NCBI RefSeq assembly: GCF_030405905.1
Contig: NZ_JASATW010000010.1
Location: forward strand, 171,626 to 235,625
From: Sphaerothrix gracilis
Lineage (GTDB): Bacteria; Cyanobacteriota; Cyanobacteriia; Phormidesmidales; Phormidesmidaceae
Direction of reading: 5' to 3'
Length of the DNA: 64,000 nt
In this document: positions 1-9,027 of the stretch, piece by piece
Position numbering within the stretch: the first letter of the stretch is position 1
Layout: every line of letters begins with the position of its first letter
Notes under the pieces: model-generated
Seen by the model: the letters and a program-made list of their open reading frames with translations, nothing else
Told to the model about the DNA's origin: nothing
The model's database searches: none
Translations under genes and position numbers: made by a program

Positions 1-2
1 AG

Positions 3-608
3 AAAAAGGGCTGGAAAACCGCTGCCGGTAAGCCTGTGCTTAACCGCGATCTGTGGCAGCAGCTTGGCCAGCTCAACCAGCAGGCGCAGCAGCACCTGGG
101 ACAGCCCGTAGACTGGCGCTATGTCAAAGGTCACGCAGGCATTGCAGGGAACGAGCGCTGCGATGAGATTGCCCGCGCTTTTGCGGCCAATCAGCCCATT
201 GTTCTGCAGCAGCGATCGCGGTCAGCCGCCAGTAATGGCAAGCCTTTGGCTGCCGCTGAAAGCAAAAAACTCTCACCAGAGATAAAATCAGAACAGTTGT
301 TTCCTACAAGTGCAGCTAGTTTAGCTATGACAGACGTAAGTGACCCTCAAATTTCTGAAAGCTTGGATTCAGCCTCGCGGGAAGCTAGGGTTGCTAATCT
401 CCGCAACGTGGTTGAAACGCTTCACATGGCTGATGAAATTGCTAAACAGGGTTATTTGATTACCAGTTCGGAACTGGCCGACCTCATGGACGTTAACGCC
501 AGTGCCGTCACCAGTCGAGGAGAATACTGGGCCTGGCGTAACTGGACGGTGGCGCGGGTACGGCGTGAGGGCAACCAAATCTTGTGGCAGCTAGAGCGAA
601 TTGACTAG
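3..608 (+). CDS. rnhA: Ribonuclease HI with C-terminal extension (5' end outside window)
   Basis: This is the 3' part of an RNase H gene; the open frame runs in from the window edge. The first visible residues (KKGWKTAAGKP, then LNRDLWQ) match the late part of the RNase HI fold, and WRYVKGHAGIAGNERCDEIA carries the conserved His loop and the last metal-binding Asp. RNase HI cuts the RNA strand of RNA:DNA hybrids, as in R-loops and primer remnants. After about residue 75 comes a linker, then a 70-residue tail (ITSSELADLMDVNASAVTSRG) resembling a small helix-turn-helix-like module seen on cyanobacterial RNase H proteins. Its function is not known to me. The GTG at 36 is an internal codon, not the real start. 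Confidence 0.85.
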   Translation, partial: KKGWKTAAGKPVLNRDLWQQLGQLNQQAQQHLGQPVDWRYVKGHAGIAGNERCDEIARAFAANQPIVLQQRSRSAASNGKPLAAAESKKLSPEIKSEQLFPTSAASLAMTDVSDPQISESLDSASREARVANLRNVVETLHMADEIAKQGYLITSSELADLMDVNASAVTSRGEYWAWRNWTVARVRREGNQILWQLERID

Positions 609-767
609 TCAGGGCAGACTGGCAGCTGCCTCAGACCGTGAATCTTCGCCGTCTCTGGCTGAAATGAGCGATCGCTGAAGGTGCTGTTAGCTCCTAGACG
701 GGTATCCTCAGAGAGAATACGGATGATTGGTAGCTACAGCCTGAAGCTGATCTAGGCTGCGATCGCG

Positions 768-1826
768 ATGGAAAATCAGGAGAAGGCTCAAACGCTGTCC
801 GGGTTGAGGCCGTCAAAAACTATGTCTTCTAACGTTGATGCTTGCCGCTATCCCACCTCGAAGCTGCCTCAAGTTTCGGTGATTGTGCCGGTGTATAACG
901 GCGAGCGTGACTTGCCGGAGCTATTACCCCGGCTGCTGCAGCAAACCTATCCGCCCGATCGGGTGGAGTATTTGCTAGTAGACAATGCCAGCCGCGATCG
1001 CACCGCAGATTTGATCCAGACAGCTGCCGCTCAGGCTCAGGCTCAGAACGGGCATCTCCGGTTACTACAGGAAACCGAAATTCAGAGTTCTTATGCCGCC
1101 CGCAATCGGGGAATTCGGGCCGCGCGGGGCGAGATTTTAGCCTTTACCGACGCTGACTGCTGCCCCCAGCCAGAGTGGCTAATCAATCTGGTACAGCCCT
1201 TTCAAAATCCGCAGATGGGTTTGGCCGTGGGTGAGGTTGAAGCCTTTCCAGGCCGCACCTGGCTAGAGCAATATGCCGAGCGCAAACAGCTACTGTCCCA
1301 GCGCCATACCCTAGCCCATGCCTTCTGCCCCTACGGACAAACCGCAAATTTAGCAGTAAGAGCCAAGGCTTTTGCGCAGGCGGGGCTGTTTCGTCCCTAT
1401 TTGACCACCGGCGGCGACGCCGACCTGTGCTGGCGGGTGCAGCACCAGAGCTGGCAGCTCCAGTTTGTTGAAAGCGCCATCGTACAGCACCGCCATCGCA
1501 CCTCGCTGACAGAACTCTACCGCCAGTGGCACCGCTATGGCCGCTCCAACCAGTTTCTGCATCAGCTTCACGGCGTAGAACTGGCGCGATCGCTTAGCCG
1601 TCAGGAAATTCGCCATCAGCTTTTGCGCTGGCTGGTGAAAGAACTGCCCCAGGCGGCTTTCAGGCAGCTGACGGGTAGCGGCTCAGCGGTGGAGCTAGTA
1701 ATGGCTCCTTTAGGGCTGTACTGTGCCTATGCTCACTCGGTCGGTCAGCGGCAGGCCCAACTACCTGCAGCAGCTAGAGAGATTGTCTGGCTGTCTCCGG
1801 TTTCTACCTGCGAGGATCTAACATGA
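768..1826 (+). CDS. Family 2 glycosyltransferase
   Basis: Inverting GT-A glycosyltransferase. The N-terminal half has VSVIVPVYNGERDLPELL, the LLVDNASRDRTADLI nucleotide-binding segment and the DADCCPQPEW metal-binding DxD motif. TTGGDADLCWRVQ in the second half is the usual acceptor-side ED/D motif, followed by a QWHRYGRSNQ stretch near the membrane-facing end. The donor and acceptor sugars cannot be read from sequence. Translation may begin at 768 or at the ATG at 822; the core fold starts after both. The stop overlaps the next start as ATGA, so the two glycosyltransferases are probably translationally coupled and act in the same polysaccharide or glycan pathway. Confidence 0.85.
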   Translation: MENQEKAQTLSGLRPSKTMSSNVDACRYPTSKLPQVSVIVPVYNGERDLPELLPRLLQQTYPPDRVEYLLVDNASRDRTADLIQTAAAQAQAQNGHLRLLQETEIQSSYAARNRGIRAARGEILAFTDADCCPQPEWLINLVQPFQNPQMGLAVGEVEAFPGRTWLEQYAERKQLLSQRHTLAHAFCPYGQTANLAVRAKAFAQAGLFRPYLTTGGDADLCWRVQHQSWQLQFVESAIVQHRHRTSLTELYRQWHRYGRSNQFLHQLHGVELARSLSRQEIRHQLLRWLVKELPQAAFRQLTGSGSAVELVMAPLGLYCAYAHSVGQRQAQLPAAAREIVWLSPVSTCEDLT

Positions 1827-3049
1827 AAATTTTGATGTTGTCGCTTAATACGTTCCCCTATCCGCCCACCTATGGCGGGGCTGAGACTAGAACGTTTAAT
1901 CTGCTGAAGCATCTGCAGGCCAAGCATGAGGTGACGCTGCTCACCCACTGTCAGCGGGCCGTTACCTCAGAGGAAATTGCGGCGCTGCGGGACTGGGTGA
2001 CGCACTTAGAGATTTTGCCGTCTCCTCAGCAGCCGACCTCAGCCAAGTCCCTAACAGGTTTGATCCGTCAGGCGGGACGTTTTAGCCGCTTTTTAGCCAC
2101 TTCAACGCCGCCCAGCGTCGCTTACCGCCACGTGCCTGCCGTACAGGACTGGGTGGATAGGGCTGTAGCAACAGGCAAATACGACGTGATTGTCTGTGAA
2201 CATAGCGTCAATGAGATTTATGTGCGGCCTAAGTTTCGCCAGCAAATACGCACCGTTGTCGATATTCACAGCTCAGTTTATGGCTGGGTGCACAACCATC
2301 TGGAACATGGGGCGACTGAAAAGCCGCTGCGCGATCGCCTCTATCTACCGCTGCTGGCTCGCTATGAGCGACGCTACTGCCGCAAATTTGCTCGTTTAGT
2401 GGTGACGACGCCGGACGATCGCCGTCAGATTTTGCAGCTAGTGCCGGAGGCTCAGGTGGAAATTGTGTCCAACGGCGTTGACCTCGCGGCTTTTCCCTAT
2501 CGCTCTCAGGATCCAGGCGGCCAGCGGCTGGTGTTCATCGGGGCGATGGATGCCTCTCACAATATTGATGCAGCCTGTTTCTTTGCTCAGGAGGTGTTTC
2601 CCCTGCTCCGCCAGCGCTACCCGGCAGCGGCGCTGAGTCTGGTGGGAGCGCGGCCCGTGGCTAAAGTGCAGGCATTAGCCACGCTGCCAGGGGTTGAAGT
2701 GACCGGGCGGGTGCCGTCAATGGTGGACTCTTTGCAGCGGGCGACAGTTTGCGTGGTGCCGCTGCGGGCCGGGCTGGGAATTAAGAACAAGACGTTGGAA
2801 CCGATGGCGGCTGGGGTGCCGGTTGTGGGGAGCGATCGCGGTTTAGAAGGATTGACGGTGGACGCTGCAGCGGGGCCGCTGCGGGCACTGCGAGCCAATA
2901 CTCCTCAGGAATATGTCAGCGCCATTGAGCGCCTGTTTGAGGACAAAGAGTTGCGTAGCCGCCTGTCTGCAAATGCTAGAGCCATGATTGAAGCTGAGTA
3001 CACATGGGAAAAAGCCGCGCAAAAGTATGAGCGGGTGTTATCCTCCTAA
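1823..3049 (+). CDS. Family 4 glycosyltransferase (GT-B fold)
   Basis: Retaining GT-B glycosyltransferase of about 408 residues. The N-terminus MKILMLSLNTFPYPPTYGGA has the glycine-rich acceptor loop. The C-terminal Rossmann half includes the linker VEIVSNGVDLAAFPY, LVFIGAMDASHNIDAACFF and the nucleotide-sugar segment GLGIKNKTLEPMAAGVPVV with its conserved Glu. The architecture resembles the sugar transferases often found near exosortase/EpsH systems, but no exosortase lies in this window, so that link is only a suggestion. The start codon overlaps the stop of the GT2 gene by four bases. The precise sugar is unknown. Confidence 0.85.
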   Translation: MKILMLSLNTFPYPPTYGGAETRTFNLLKHLQAKHEVTLLTHCQRAVTSEEIAALRDWVTHLEILPSPQQPTSAKSLTGLIRQAGRFSRFLATSTPPSVAYRHVPAVQDWVDRAVATGKYDVIVCEHSVNEIYVRPKFRQQIRTVVDIHSSVYGWVHNHLEHGATEKPLRDRLYLPLLARYERRYCRKFARLVVTTPDDRRQILQLVPEAQVEIVSNGVDLAAFPYRSQDPGGQRLVFIGAMDASHNIDAACFFAQEVFPLLRQRYPAAALSLVGARPVAKVQALATLPGVEVTGRVPSMVDSLQRATVCVVPLRAGLGIKNKTLEPMAAGVPVVGSDRGLEGLTVDAAAGPLRALRANTPQEYVSAIERLFEDKELRSRLSANARAMIEAEYTWEKAAQKYERVLSS

Positions 3050-3105
3050 ACAGATCTCCAGTATTAGGGTGACGCTACTTAGAACCACCATTCGCGCGTC
3101 AGCAA

Positions 3106-5352
3106 GTGTCAAAAAGCCTCTTTCCATTTCAGCGTCCCCTCTCGCAGCGACGGGTACAAGTTTGGGTGCGATCGCCGCGTGCTGCTAGGCGCTGGCAGGC
3201 CGTCGGTCAAATAGCGGCTCTGATTGCTCTCATTGCCACTGCTGGTTTGACCCTCAATGGCGTCTGGATTGGCATTCGCTACATTCTTAATCCCAATACC
3301 TCTCACTGGCTAGATCGCTATTTACCGCAGACCACCGGGCTAGGACAGGCTGAGCTCCAGACTCTAGCAGCAATTGAGGCTGAACTAGCGCAGGCAGGCT
3401 TCAGCGTCGGAGAGATTATTCAGCTTCAGGACGGCGATCAAACTGGGGACTGGCTCTTTCCTGTTTTAGCGCCTTCGCCGCGTTGCAAGACTCCCTGTGC
3501 TCATCTAGTTGAACTGAGGCTTTACCGCCCTAGTCGTCAGGCTGATGAGGCGAGGCTGCGGCTGGTGGATCGCCTGCCTGTGACTGGCCCCACTGAAGAA
3601 ACCGCGATCGCGCCGCTGGTAGGTTTAGTGCTGGAGCATCCTGGCTCCGGTCGCCAACTGCCCTGGCAAACGGTTAAGATTTTGGCCGCTGACCAGCAGC
3701 AAAACTGGCTCACCCTAGAAGGTCGCTGGCAGCGAGGACAGGTATCGCTGCTGTACGGTCAGCTTATTCAGTACGATGCCGCTCAGGGCAGGCTGAGGGC
3801 TTCGGTGGTTTGGAGTAGTCCCAGTCAGCAAGAGCCTTACTGGCTAGAGCTAGACGGCGTTGCGCCGCCGGAGCTGGTAGTTGATCAAAGTGTTGGCCTA
3901 GAGCCTAGATTTGCTGCCTATCGTCTTTCTGGTGGTCAGTCTTCTAGCATCGCCGCTCGCAGTCAGCCCATCTCTTTCCTTGAACCGGCTTTAGGCGGGT
4001 CTTTGATCACTTCTGACTATGGCAAAGCCCTGCTGCAGGCGCGAAATGGGCTTTGGTCGCCTGCGGCTAAGACGCTACAGGCACTCAAGCAGGAGTTAAG
4101 GGATGCTTGGACGGTAGAGGCCGAAGCTCAGCTTGGCTTAATTAAGCTGCACAGCCAGCTCACCCAGCAGCAGGCGGAGCGTACCTGGGTCAGTGAGAGC
4201 CAGCAGATTTTGGCTTATCTGATTGATGGTCGCTGGGAGGCCGCTTTTAAGCGGTTAGAGCAGTCACCCGCGGCCTACGACGAGGTGCAAGTACTGCTGA
4301 AAAAGGATTCTGGGCGGCTGTGGAAGCGAGTGACTACGGCGCTACAGGTGTCCCCTAATCAGGCTGATATTCAGGTTTGGGGACTGCTAATTTTGTCGGC
4401 CCAGCAAGATCGCTCGGCGGCGATGAGCTGGCTGCAGCGTCAAGATGCCCGGGCCGAAGCCCGCAGCCGCTTTCAGCGACTTTTAGTGGCCACACGGCCC
4501 AAACCTGCTCCGACAGCGCCGACGAGTCCCACCCTCTCCCAGCCGCCTGCTGCTGACGCTACGGTACCGGTGGCCACCCCCGTCACCCAGTCGCCGACAG
4601 CGGTAACTCGCTGGAACCTGATGGGATATCTAACTGCGCTTTATACAGTTGAACCTCAGCGCTGGTTTTCATCAGCCAAAATTCAAGCGGCTGCCTTTGA
4701 CCACTGGTACCGCATCCAGGTCAATTCTCTCAGCGATGGGCGCTCAGGCTGGCGAAGTCCGGCAACGCTGACGCCGCTACAGTCTCAGACGCTCTGGCAG
4801 CAGCTCAGCTTCAACCGCCAGTCTCAGCTAGAGGTGCTGCTAGAAACTACGAACGGGTTTCATCTGGCGACCGTGACGGTTCAGGGGCTGCAGATTCAGG
4901 GCGATCGCGTTGAGGTTCTAGCTGCGAGCCGCGATCGCCTCGATACCGCTCAAGCAGCCCTGGCCTTCTCACCAGGAAGCCTCAATCTATTGGCCCCGGC
5001 TGTTTCCCTAGCGCAGATGTCAGACTTTACAGAAACCGCCTGGTTCCAAGCGCTAAAGCAGCTTGAAAAAAACGAGGTTCTTACCTTACCGAGTAACTTG
5101 CAGATACAATCTGTCGATGTGACCGATGATCAGCAAGCAGAGTTCGTTATTACCGCTCCTGAAGCAGGAACCGCCACAGATTTAGGACTGGTGATCTTGT
5201 CTGCAGATGGGCAGTTGCTCTACCGCAACTCAGCCATCATCCAGGCAGTCGGCGTGATTCGCGATCGCGCTTTGCCGCCAGCGCTGCTGCTGCAGGATCG
5301 CAATAACTATCAGCTCGTGCAGTGGTCAGCCGCCATTCAGCAGTTTCAATGA
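3106..5352 (+). CDS. Large membrane-anchored protein of unknown function
   Basis: A 748-residue protein I cannot assign to a named family. The N-terminus is basic (RSPRAARRWQ), followed by one hydrophobic helix at about residues 33-58, so most of the chain probably faces the periplasm or lumen. The central part is helical and Gln/Ala rich, with TPR-like spacing around residues 300-460. A Pro/Thr/Ala-rich linker at about 465-500 precedes a C-terminal globular part of about 240 residues. The start is a GTG, 56 bases after the glycosyltransferase gene on the same strand, so cotranscription is plausible. A role at the cell envelope is inference only. Confidence 0.6.
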   Translation: MSKSLFPFQRPLSQRRVQVWVRSPRAARRWQAVGQIAALIALIATAGLTLNGVWIGIRYILNPNTSHWLDRYLPQTTGLGQAELQTLAAIEAELAQAGFSVGEIIQLQDGDQTGDWLFPVLAPSPRCKTPCAHLVELRLYRPSRQADEARLRLVDRLPVTGPTEETAIAPLVGLVLEHPGSGRQLPWQTVKILAADQQQNWLTLEGRWQRGQVSLLYGQLIQYDAAQGRLRASVVWSSPSQQEPYWLELDGVAPPELVVDQSVGLEPRFAAYRLSGGQSSSIAARSQPISFLEPALGGSLITSDYGKALLQARNGLWSPAAKTLQALKQELRDAWTVEAEAQLGLIKLHSQLTQQQAERTWVSESQQILAYLIDGRWEAAFKRLEQSPAAYDEVQVLLKKDSGRLWKRVTTALQVSPNQADIQVWGLLILSAQQDRSAAMSWLQRQDARAEARSRFQRLLVATRPKPAPTAPTSPTLSQPPAADATVPVATPVTQSPTAVTRWNLMGYLTALYTVEPQRWFSSAKIQAAAFDHWYRIQVNSLSDGRSGWRSPATLTPLQSQTLWQQLSFNRQSQLEVLLETTNGFHLATVTVQGLQIQGDRVEVLAASRDRLDTAQAALAFSPGSLNLLAPAVSLAQMSDFTETAWFQALKQLEKNEVLTLPSNLQIQSVDVTDDQQAEFVITAPEAGTATDLGLVILSADGQLLYRNSAIIQAVGVIRDRALPPALLLQDRNNYQLVQWSAAIQQFQ

Positions 5353-5447
5353 TTATCTGCTGCAGCATTGAATCCATACGCTTTTTACATTCAGCAGCGC
5401 CGGATCACTGCCTGATCGATAAAAATTATTTATGCTTTGGGCAGTGA

Positions 5448-5477
5448 AGCTGTCTAATCCAGAGCTGTCTAATCCAG
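5448..5477. repeat. 15-bp perfect tandem repeat upstream of a kinase gene
   Basis: The unit AGCTGTCTAATCCAG occurs twice head to tail (5448-5462 and 5463-5477), ending 20 bases before the start codon of the CBS/PAS kinase gene. It lies in the likely 5' untranslated or promoter region. It could be a replication-slippage duplication or a paired binding site; the sequence alone does not decide. Confidence 0.75.
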
Positions 5478-5497
5478 AATTGATATAACCCACACCT

Positions 5498-8400
5498 ATG
5501 CAGGTGCCCCAATCAGAAGCCGTTCGGCTTGCTGCCGAACAGCTTGTAGACCATCAGCCTTTGCTGCTGACAGCCGCCGCGACGATAGCTGAGGCACTTG
5601 CTGCCATGCGGCAGTCTCACAAAAACTACGTTCTGATTGTTGAAGCTGAAAAGCTGGTCGGCATTCTGACGGAGCGAGACGTGGTCAGGCTAGCGGCGCA
5701 GAAGCAGATTATCGCTGAGCGCTGCATTACGGAGGTGATGACGCGATCGCTCGTGACCTATCCGGTTCAGGCTCAGCCCGATATTTTTCAGGCTTTGGCA
5801 ATTCTACAGCAGCACTGCATTCGCCACCTGCCTGTCGTCGATGTAGACAATCAGCTGCAAGGACTGATTACTTACGAAACCCTACGCTTAGCTTTGCAGC
5901 CTACAGATTTGCTGCGGCTTAAAACGGTCGGCGAGGTCATGCAGAAAACGGTGCTGCAGGCTAGCGCCAGCGACTCGCTGCTAGAAGTAACTCAGCGAAT
6001 GCATGAGCAAAAGGCAAGCTGCGTCGTTGTTATGCAGCCGGCCAGTGCTGACTCGGCCTTATCGCCAACAGGCATCATTACGGAGCGAGACATTGTGCAG
6101 CTCCAGGCGGCAGCAGCAGATTTTGCGCGGACGCAGGCGGCTCAAATTATGAGCCAGCCTCTCATTCCAATTCAGCCGCAGGATACGCTCTGGCAGGCCC
6201 ACCAGTGTATGACGCAGCACGGAGTACGCCGCCTCGTGGTCAGAACTGAAATAGGCGCGCTGGCGGGCTTGCTCACGCAGCGAGAACTGCTGCGATCGCT
6301 CGATCCGCTAGAAATGTATCAGAGCCTGCAGGCACTGCGCACCCTGGTGCAGCAACAAACCGAAGACCTGCAGCAGACTAATACTCGCCTGCAGCGACTC
6401 GTCGCTGACTATGAAACAGTCAAGCATTCTCTAGAAGCGACTCAGGCCCAGTTGAGAACTGAGATTGCTACCTGTCAGATTGCTGAGCGCAGCCTGCAGG
6501 CAACCAATCAGGCTTTAGAACAGCGCGTGGCTGAGCGCACCGCCCAGTTGGAGGTGGCTAATCGCCTCTTACAAGAACAGGTGCAGACGCTGGTTCACTC
6601 TGACGGCCTTTCAGGCCAAGAAAACCGATTGGCTGCTGCTCGCTGGACTCGTTTTTGGGGGCGAAACGTTCGTATTCCCCGACTGGACACCTTTCTGAGG
6701 CAATATCCGGTCGCTCTAGGCGTCACTATCACCCTGGCGATGGTGCTGCTGGTGGAAGGTTGCCGACGAATCGGCGTTATGCTGCCAGTTCCCTTTTTGC
6801 TAGTGCTGGTGTCAGTGATGCTGTCAGCCGGCATGGGGGGACTGCGCGCTGGATTGGGTAGCGCGGCAGTGTGGACTGTTTTTGTGCTCTATGCGGCGGC
6901 TGTTTCGTTTGGCCCCATAACGCTTATAGGCGGCCCCGCCCAGATCAGTCTTGGAATTTTAGTGATTTTGTTTGCGGTGCTGCGACAGGGCATCGCCAGC
7001 GATCGCTATCGGGCCGTAACCCGCCTGCTGATTTCAACCAACCAAAACCTCGATCGCCAAGTACAGCAGCGTACCGCCGATTTAGAAACTACGAATCGTC
7101 AACTAGCCCAGCAAATTCAAGAGCGACAGCAAGCAGAAGCAGACCTGCGAGACAGCGAAAGTCGCTTTCGGGGTACGTTTGAGCAGGCGGCTGTGGGGAT
7201 TGCCCATGTAGCCCTCAATGGCACCTTTTTGCGGCTAAATCAGCGGTTTTGCGACATCGTGGGCTACCAAAAGGCTGAGCTCACGGGCAAAACCTTTCAG
7301 GAGATTACCTACACAGAAGACTTAGAAGAAGATTTAGCCTGTGTTCAGCAGGTTTTGAACGGTGAGATGGCTAGCTATTCGATAGAAAAGCGCTATATCC
7401 ATAAAGACGGCTCTCTCATCTGGATCAACCTCACAGTTTCTCTGCTAAGTAACCTGCAAGGTCAGCCCAAGTACTTTATTTCGGTAATTCAGGATATCAG
7501 CGATCGCAAACGGATTGAAGCCGAAAGGACCCGAATCAATGCTGAACTGCAGGAGAGCGAAACCCTCTACCGGGGCACGTTTGAACAGGCTGCCGTCGGT
7601 ATCGTCAACACCAGCGCTCAGGGTCATCTGCTCAAGGTCAACCGAAAGTTTTGTGAGATTACGGGCTATTCGTCTGCAGAACTGATTGGACAGCACTTTC
7701 GCAACCTGACCTATCCAGAAGATCAAGCAAGAGACTTACAACTGTTCCAGCAAATGCTGGCAGGACAGCGCTCACAGGTATCAGTGGAAAAGCGCTATGT
7801 CAGAAAAGATGGTGCTTTAGTCTGGGTCAATATCACCGTTGCTTCAATTCGCGGTGCCAACGGCGAACCGCAGTATCAGGTAGTGATTGTGGAAGATATT
7901 AGCGATCGCAAAGCTGCCGAACAGCATCAAAAGAACTTAACAACTATTTTGGAATCCACCACTGACTTTGTGGGCATGGCCGATAGCCAGGGTCAGATAC
8001 GGTATATCAACACAGCCGGTTGTCACATGATAGGCGTAACCTTTGCCGACCTAGCGCAAAAACATGTCTCCCAAATACATCCGGCCTGGGCAATCCAAAA
8101 AATAACTCATGAGGGTATTCCAGCCGCAGTTGAAACCGGCCACTGGCAGGGTGAGACGGCTGTTTTGACCCATCAGAATCAAGAAATTCCCGTCTCACAG
8201 TTGATTATGGCTCACCTAGATGAGCAGGGCCAAGTTCAATTTTTTTCAACAATCATGCGGGATTTGTCGCAAACCTATCAAGCAGAGCGCGATCGCCAAG
8301 ATGCGGAAACTAAAGCGCTTTTGCTTAAAGAAATTCATCATCGAATTAAGAATAATTTACAGATTGTCTCCGGTATTCTCTATCTGCAATCTCGCACTTT

Positions 8401-8923
8401 AGAGCAGCCAGCGGCATTAAAAGCCCTACAAGACTGCCGCGATCGCATTGAAGCAATGGCTCTTATTCACGAGAAGTTTTATGGCTCTAGCAACCTGGAA
8501 ACGATCGACTTTAAAGCCTATGCTCGGAGCCTAACCCAAAACCTCATCAGCTCCTATGCCATAAATCAAAATATACGATTTAAAGCCGAAATTGACCCAA
8601 TCCTGCTCAATATCGATACAGCAGTTGCCTGCGGTCTTATTATTAATGAATTGGTCACAAATGCTCTACAGCACGCCTTTGTGGGCAAGCAATACGGAGA
8701 AATTTTGGTTGTATTTTACACGGAAAAATCTGGTTTATACAGACTGATCGTACGAGATAATGGAGCTGGCTTTTCTGACCAAATCGACTTTAAAACTGCT
8801 ACTTCCATGGGCCTACGCCTAGTCAGAATGTTAGTGTTTGACCAGCTCAGGGGTACCGTAGAGATTAGTTGCGATCGCGGCACCAAGTTTTCCGTTGAAT
8901 TTAGTATAAGTGATGTGATTTAG
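5498..8923 (+). CDS. CBS-, PAS-domain sensor histidine kinase (HisKA_2 type)
   Basis: A 1141-residue kinase. Residues 1-265 hold four CBS repeats (two Bateman modules; note the recurring GILTERDVV/GIITERDIV ends), which normally bind adenine nucleotides. A coiled coil at about 275-365 leads to a membrane segment with several helices (about 403-498). A second coiled coil and three PAS domains follow (about 550-672, 685-805, 810-925); the first two are very alike. The C-terminus has the HisKA_2 dimer/acceptor motif EIHHRIKNNLQ (His 947/948) and an ATPase domain with NELVTNALQHAF and RDNGAGF. It is probably membrane-bound and senses energy charge plus a PAS ligand. The next gene supplies a receiver domain and is its likely partner. 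Confidence 0.85.
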   Translation: MQVPQSEAVRLAAEQLVDHQPLLLTAAATIAEALAAMRQSHKNYVLIVEAEKLVGILTERDVVRLAAQKQIIAERCITEVMTRSLVTYPVQAQPDIFQALAILQQHCIRHLPVVDVDNQLQGLITYETLRLALQPTDLLRLKTVGEVMQKTVLQASASDSLLEVTQRMHEQKASCVVVMQPASADSALSPTGIITERDIVQLQAAAADFARTQAAQIMSQPLIPIQPQDTLWQAHQCMTQHGVRRLVVRTEIGALAGLLTQRELLRSLDPLEMYQSLQALRTLVQQQTEDLQQTNTRLQRLVADYETVKHSLEATQAQLRTEIATCQIAERSLQATNQALEQRVAERTAQLEVANRLLQEQVQTLVHSDGLSGQENRLAAARWTRFWGRNVRIPRLDTFLRQYPVALGVTITLAMVLLVEGCRRIGVMLPVPFLLVLVSVMLSAGMGGLRAGLGSAAVWTVFVLYAAAVSFGPITLIGGPAQISLGILVILFAVLRQGIASDRYRAVTRLLISTNQNLDRQVQQRTADLETTNRQLAQQIQERQQAEADLRDSESRFRGTFEQAAVGIAHVALNGTFLRLNQRFCDIVGYQKAELTGKTFQEITYTEDLEEDLACVQQVLNGEMASYSIEKRYIHKDGSLIWINLTVSLLSNLQGQPKYFISVIQDISDRKRIEAERTRINAELQESETLYRGTFEQAAVGIVNTSAQGHLLKVNRKFCEITGYSSAELIGQHFRNLTYPEDQARDLQLFQQMLAGQRSQVSVEKRYVRKDGALVWVNITVASIRGANGEPQYQVVIVEDISDRKAAEQHQKNLTTILESTTDFVGMADSQGQIRYINTAGCHMIGVTFADLAQKHVSQIHPAWAIQKITHEGIPAAVETGHWQGETAVLTHQNQEIPVSQLIMAHLDEQGQVQFFSTIMRDLSQTYQAERDRQDAETKALLLKEIHHRIKNNLQIVSGILYLQSRTLEQPAALKALQDCRDRIEAMALIHEKFYGSSNLETIDFKAYARSLTQNLISSYAINQNIRFKAEIDPILLNIDTAVACGLIINELVTNALQHAFVGKQYGEILVVFYTEKSGLYRLIVRDNGAGFSDQIDFKTATSMGLRLVRMLVFDQLRGTVEISCDRGTKFSVEFSISDVI

Positions 8924-9027
8924 AGCTAGCTTAGCGAATTTCAGCTATATTGCTGACGAGTTTTAGCTAAGAAAAATGTTTAATCTAACTATATTTTCGT
9001 CTTTTGATTGACTGGGTATAAAAGCTT

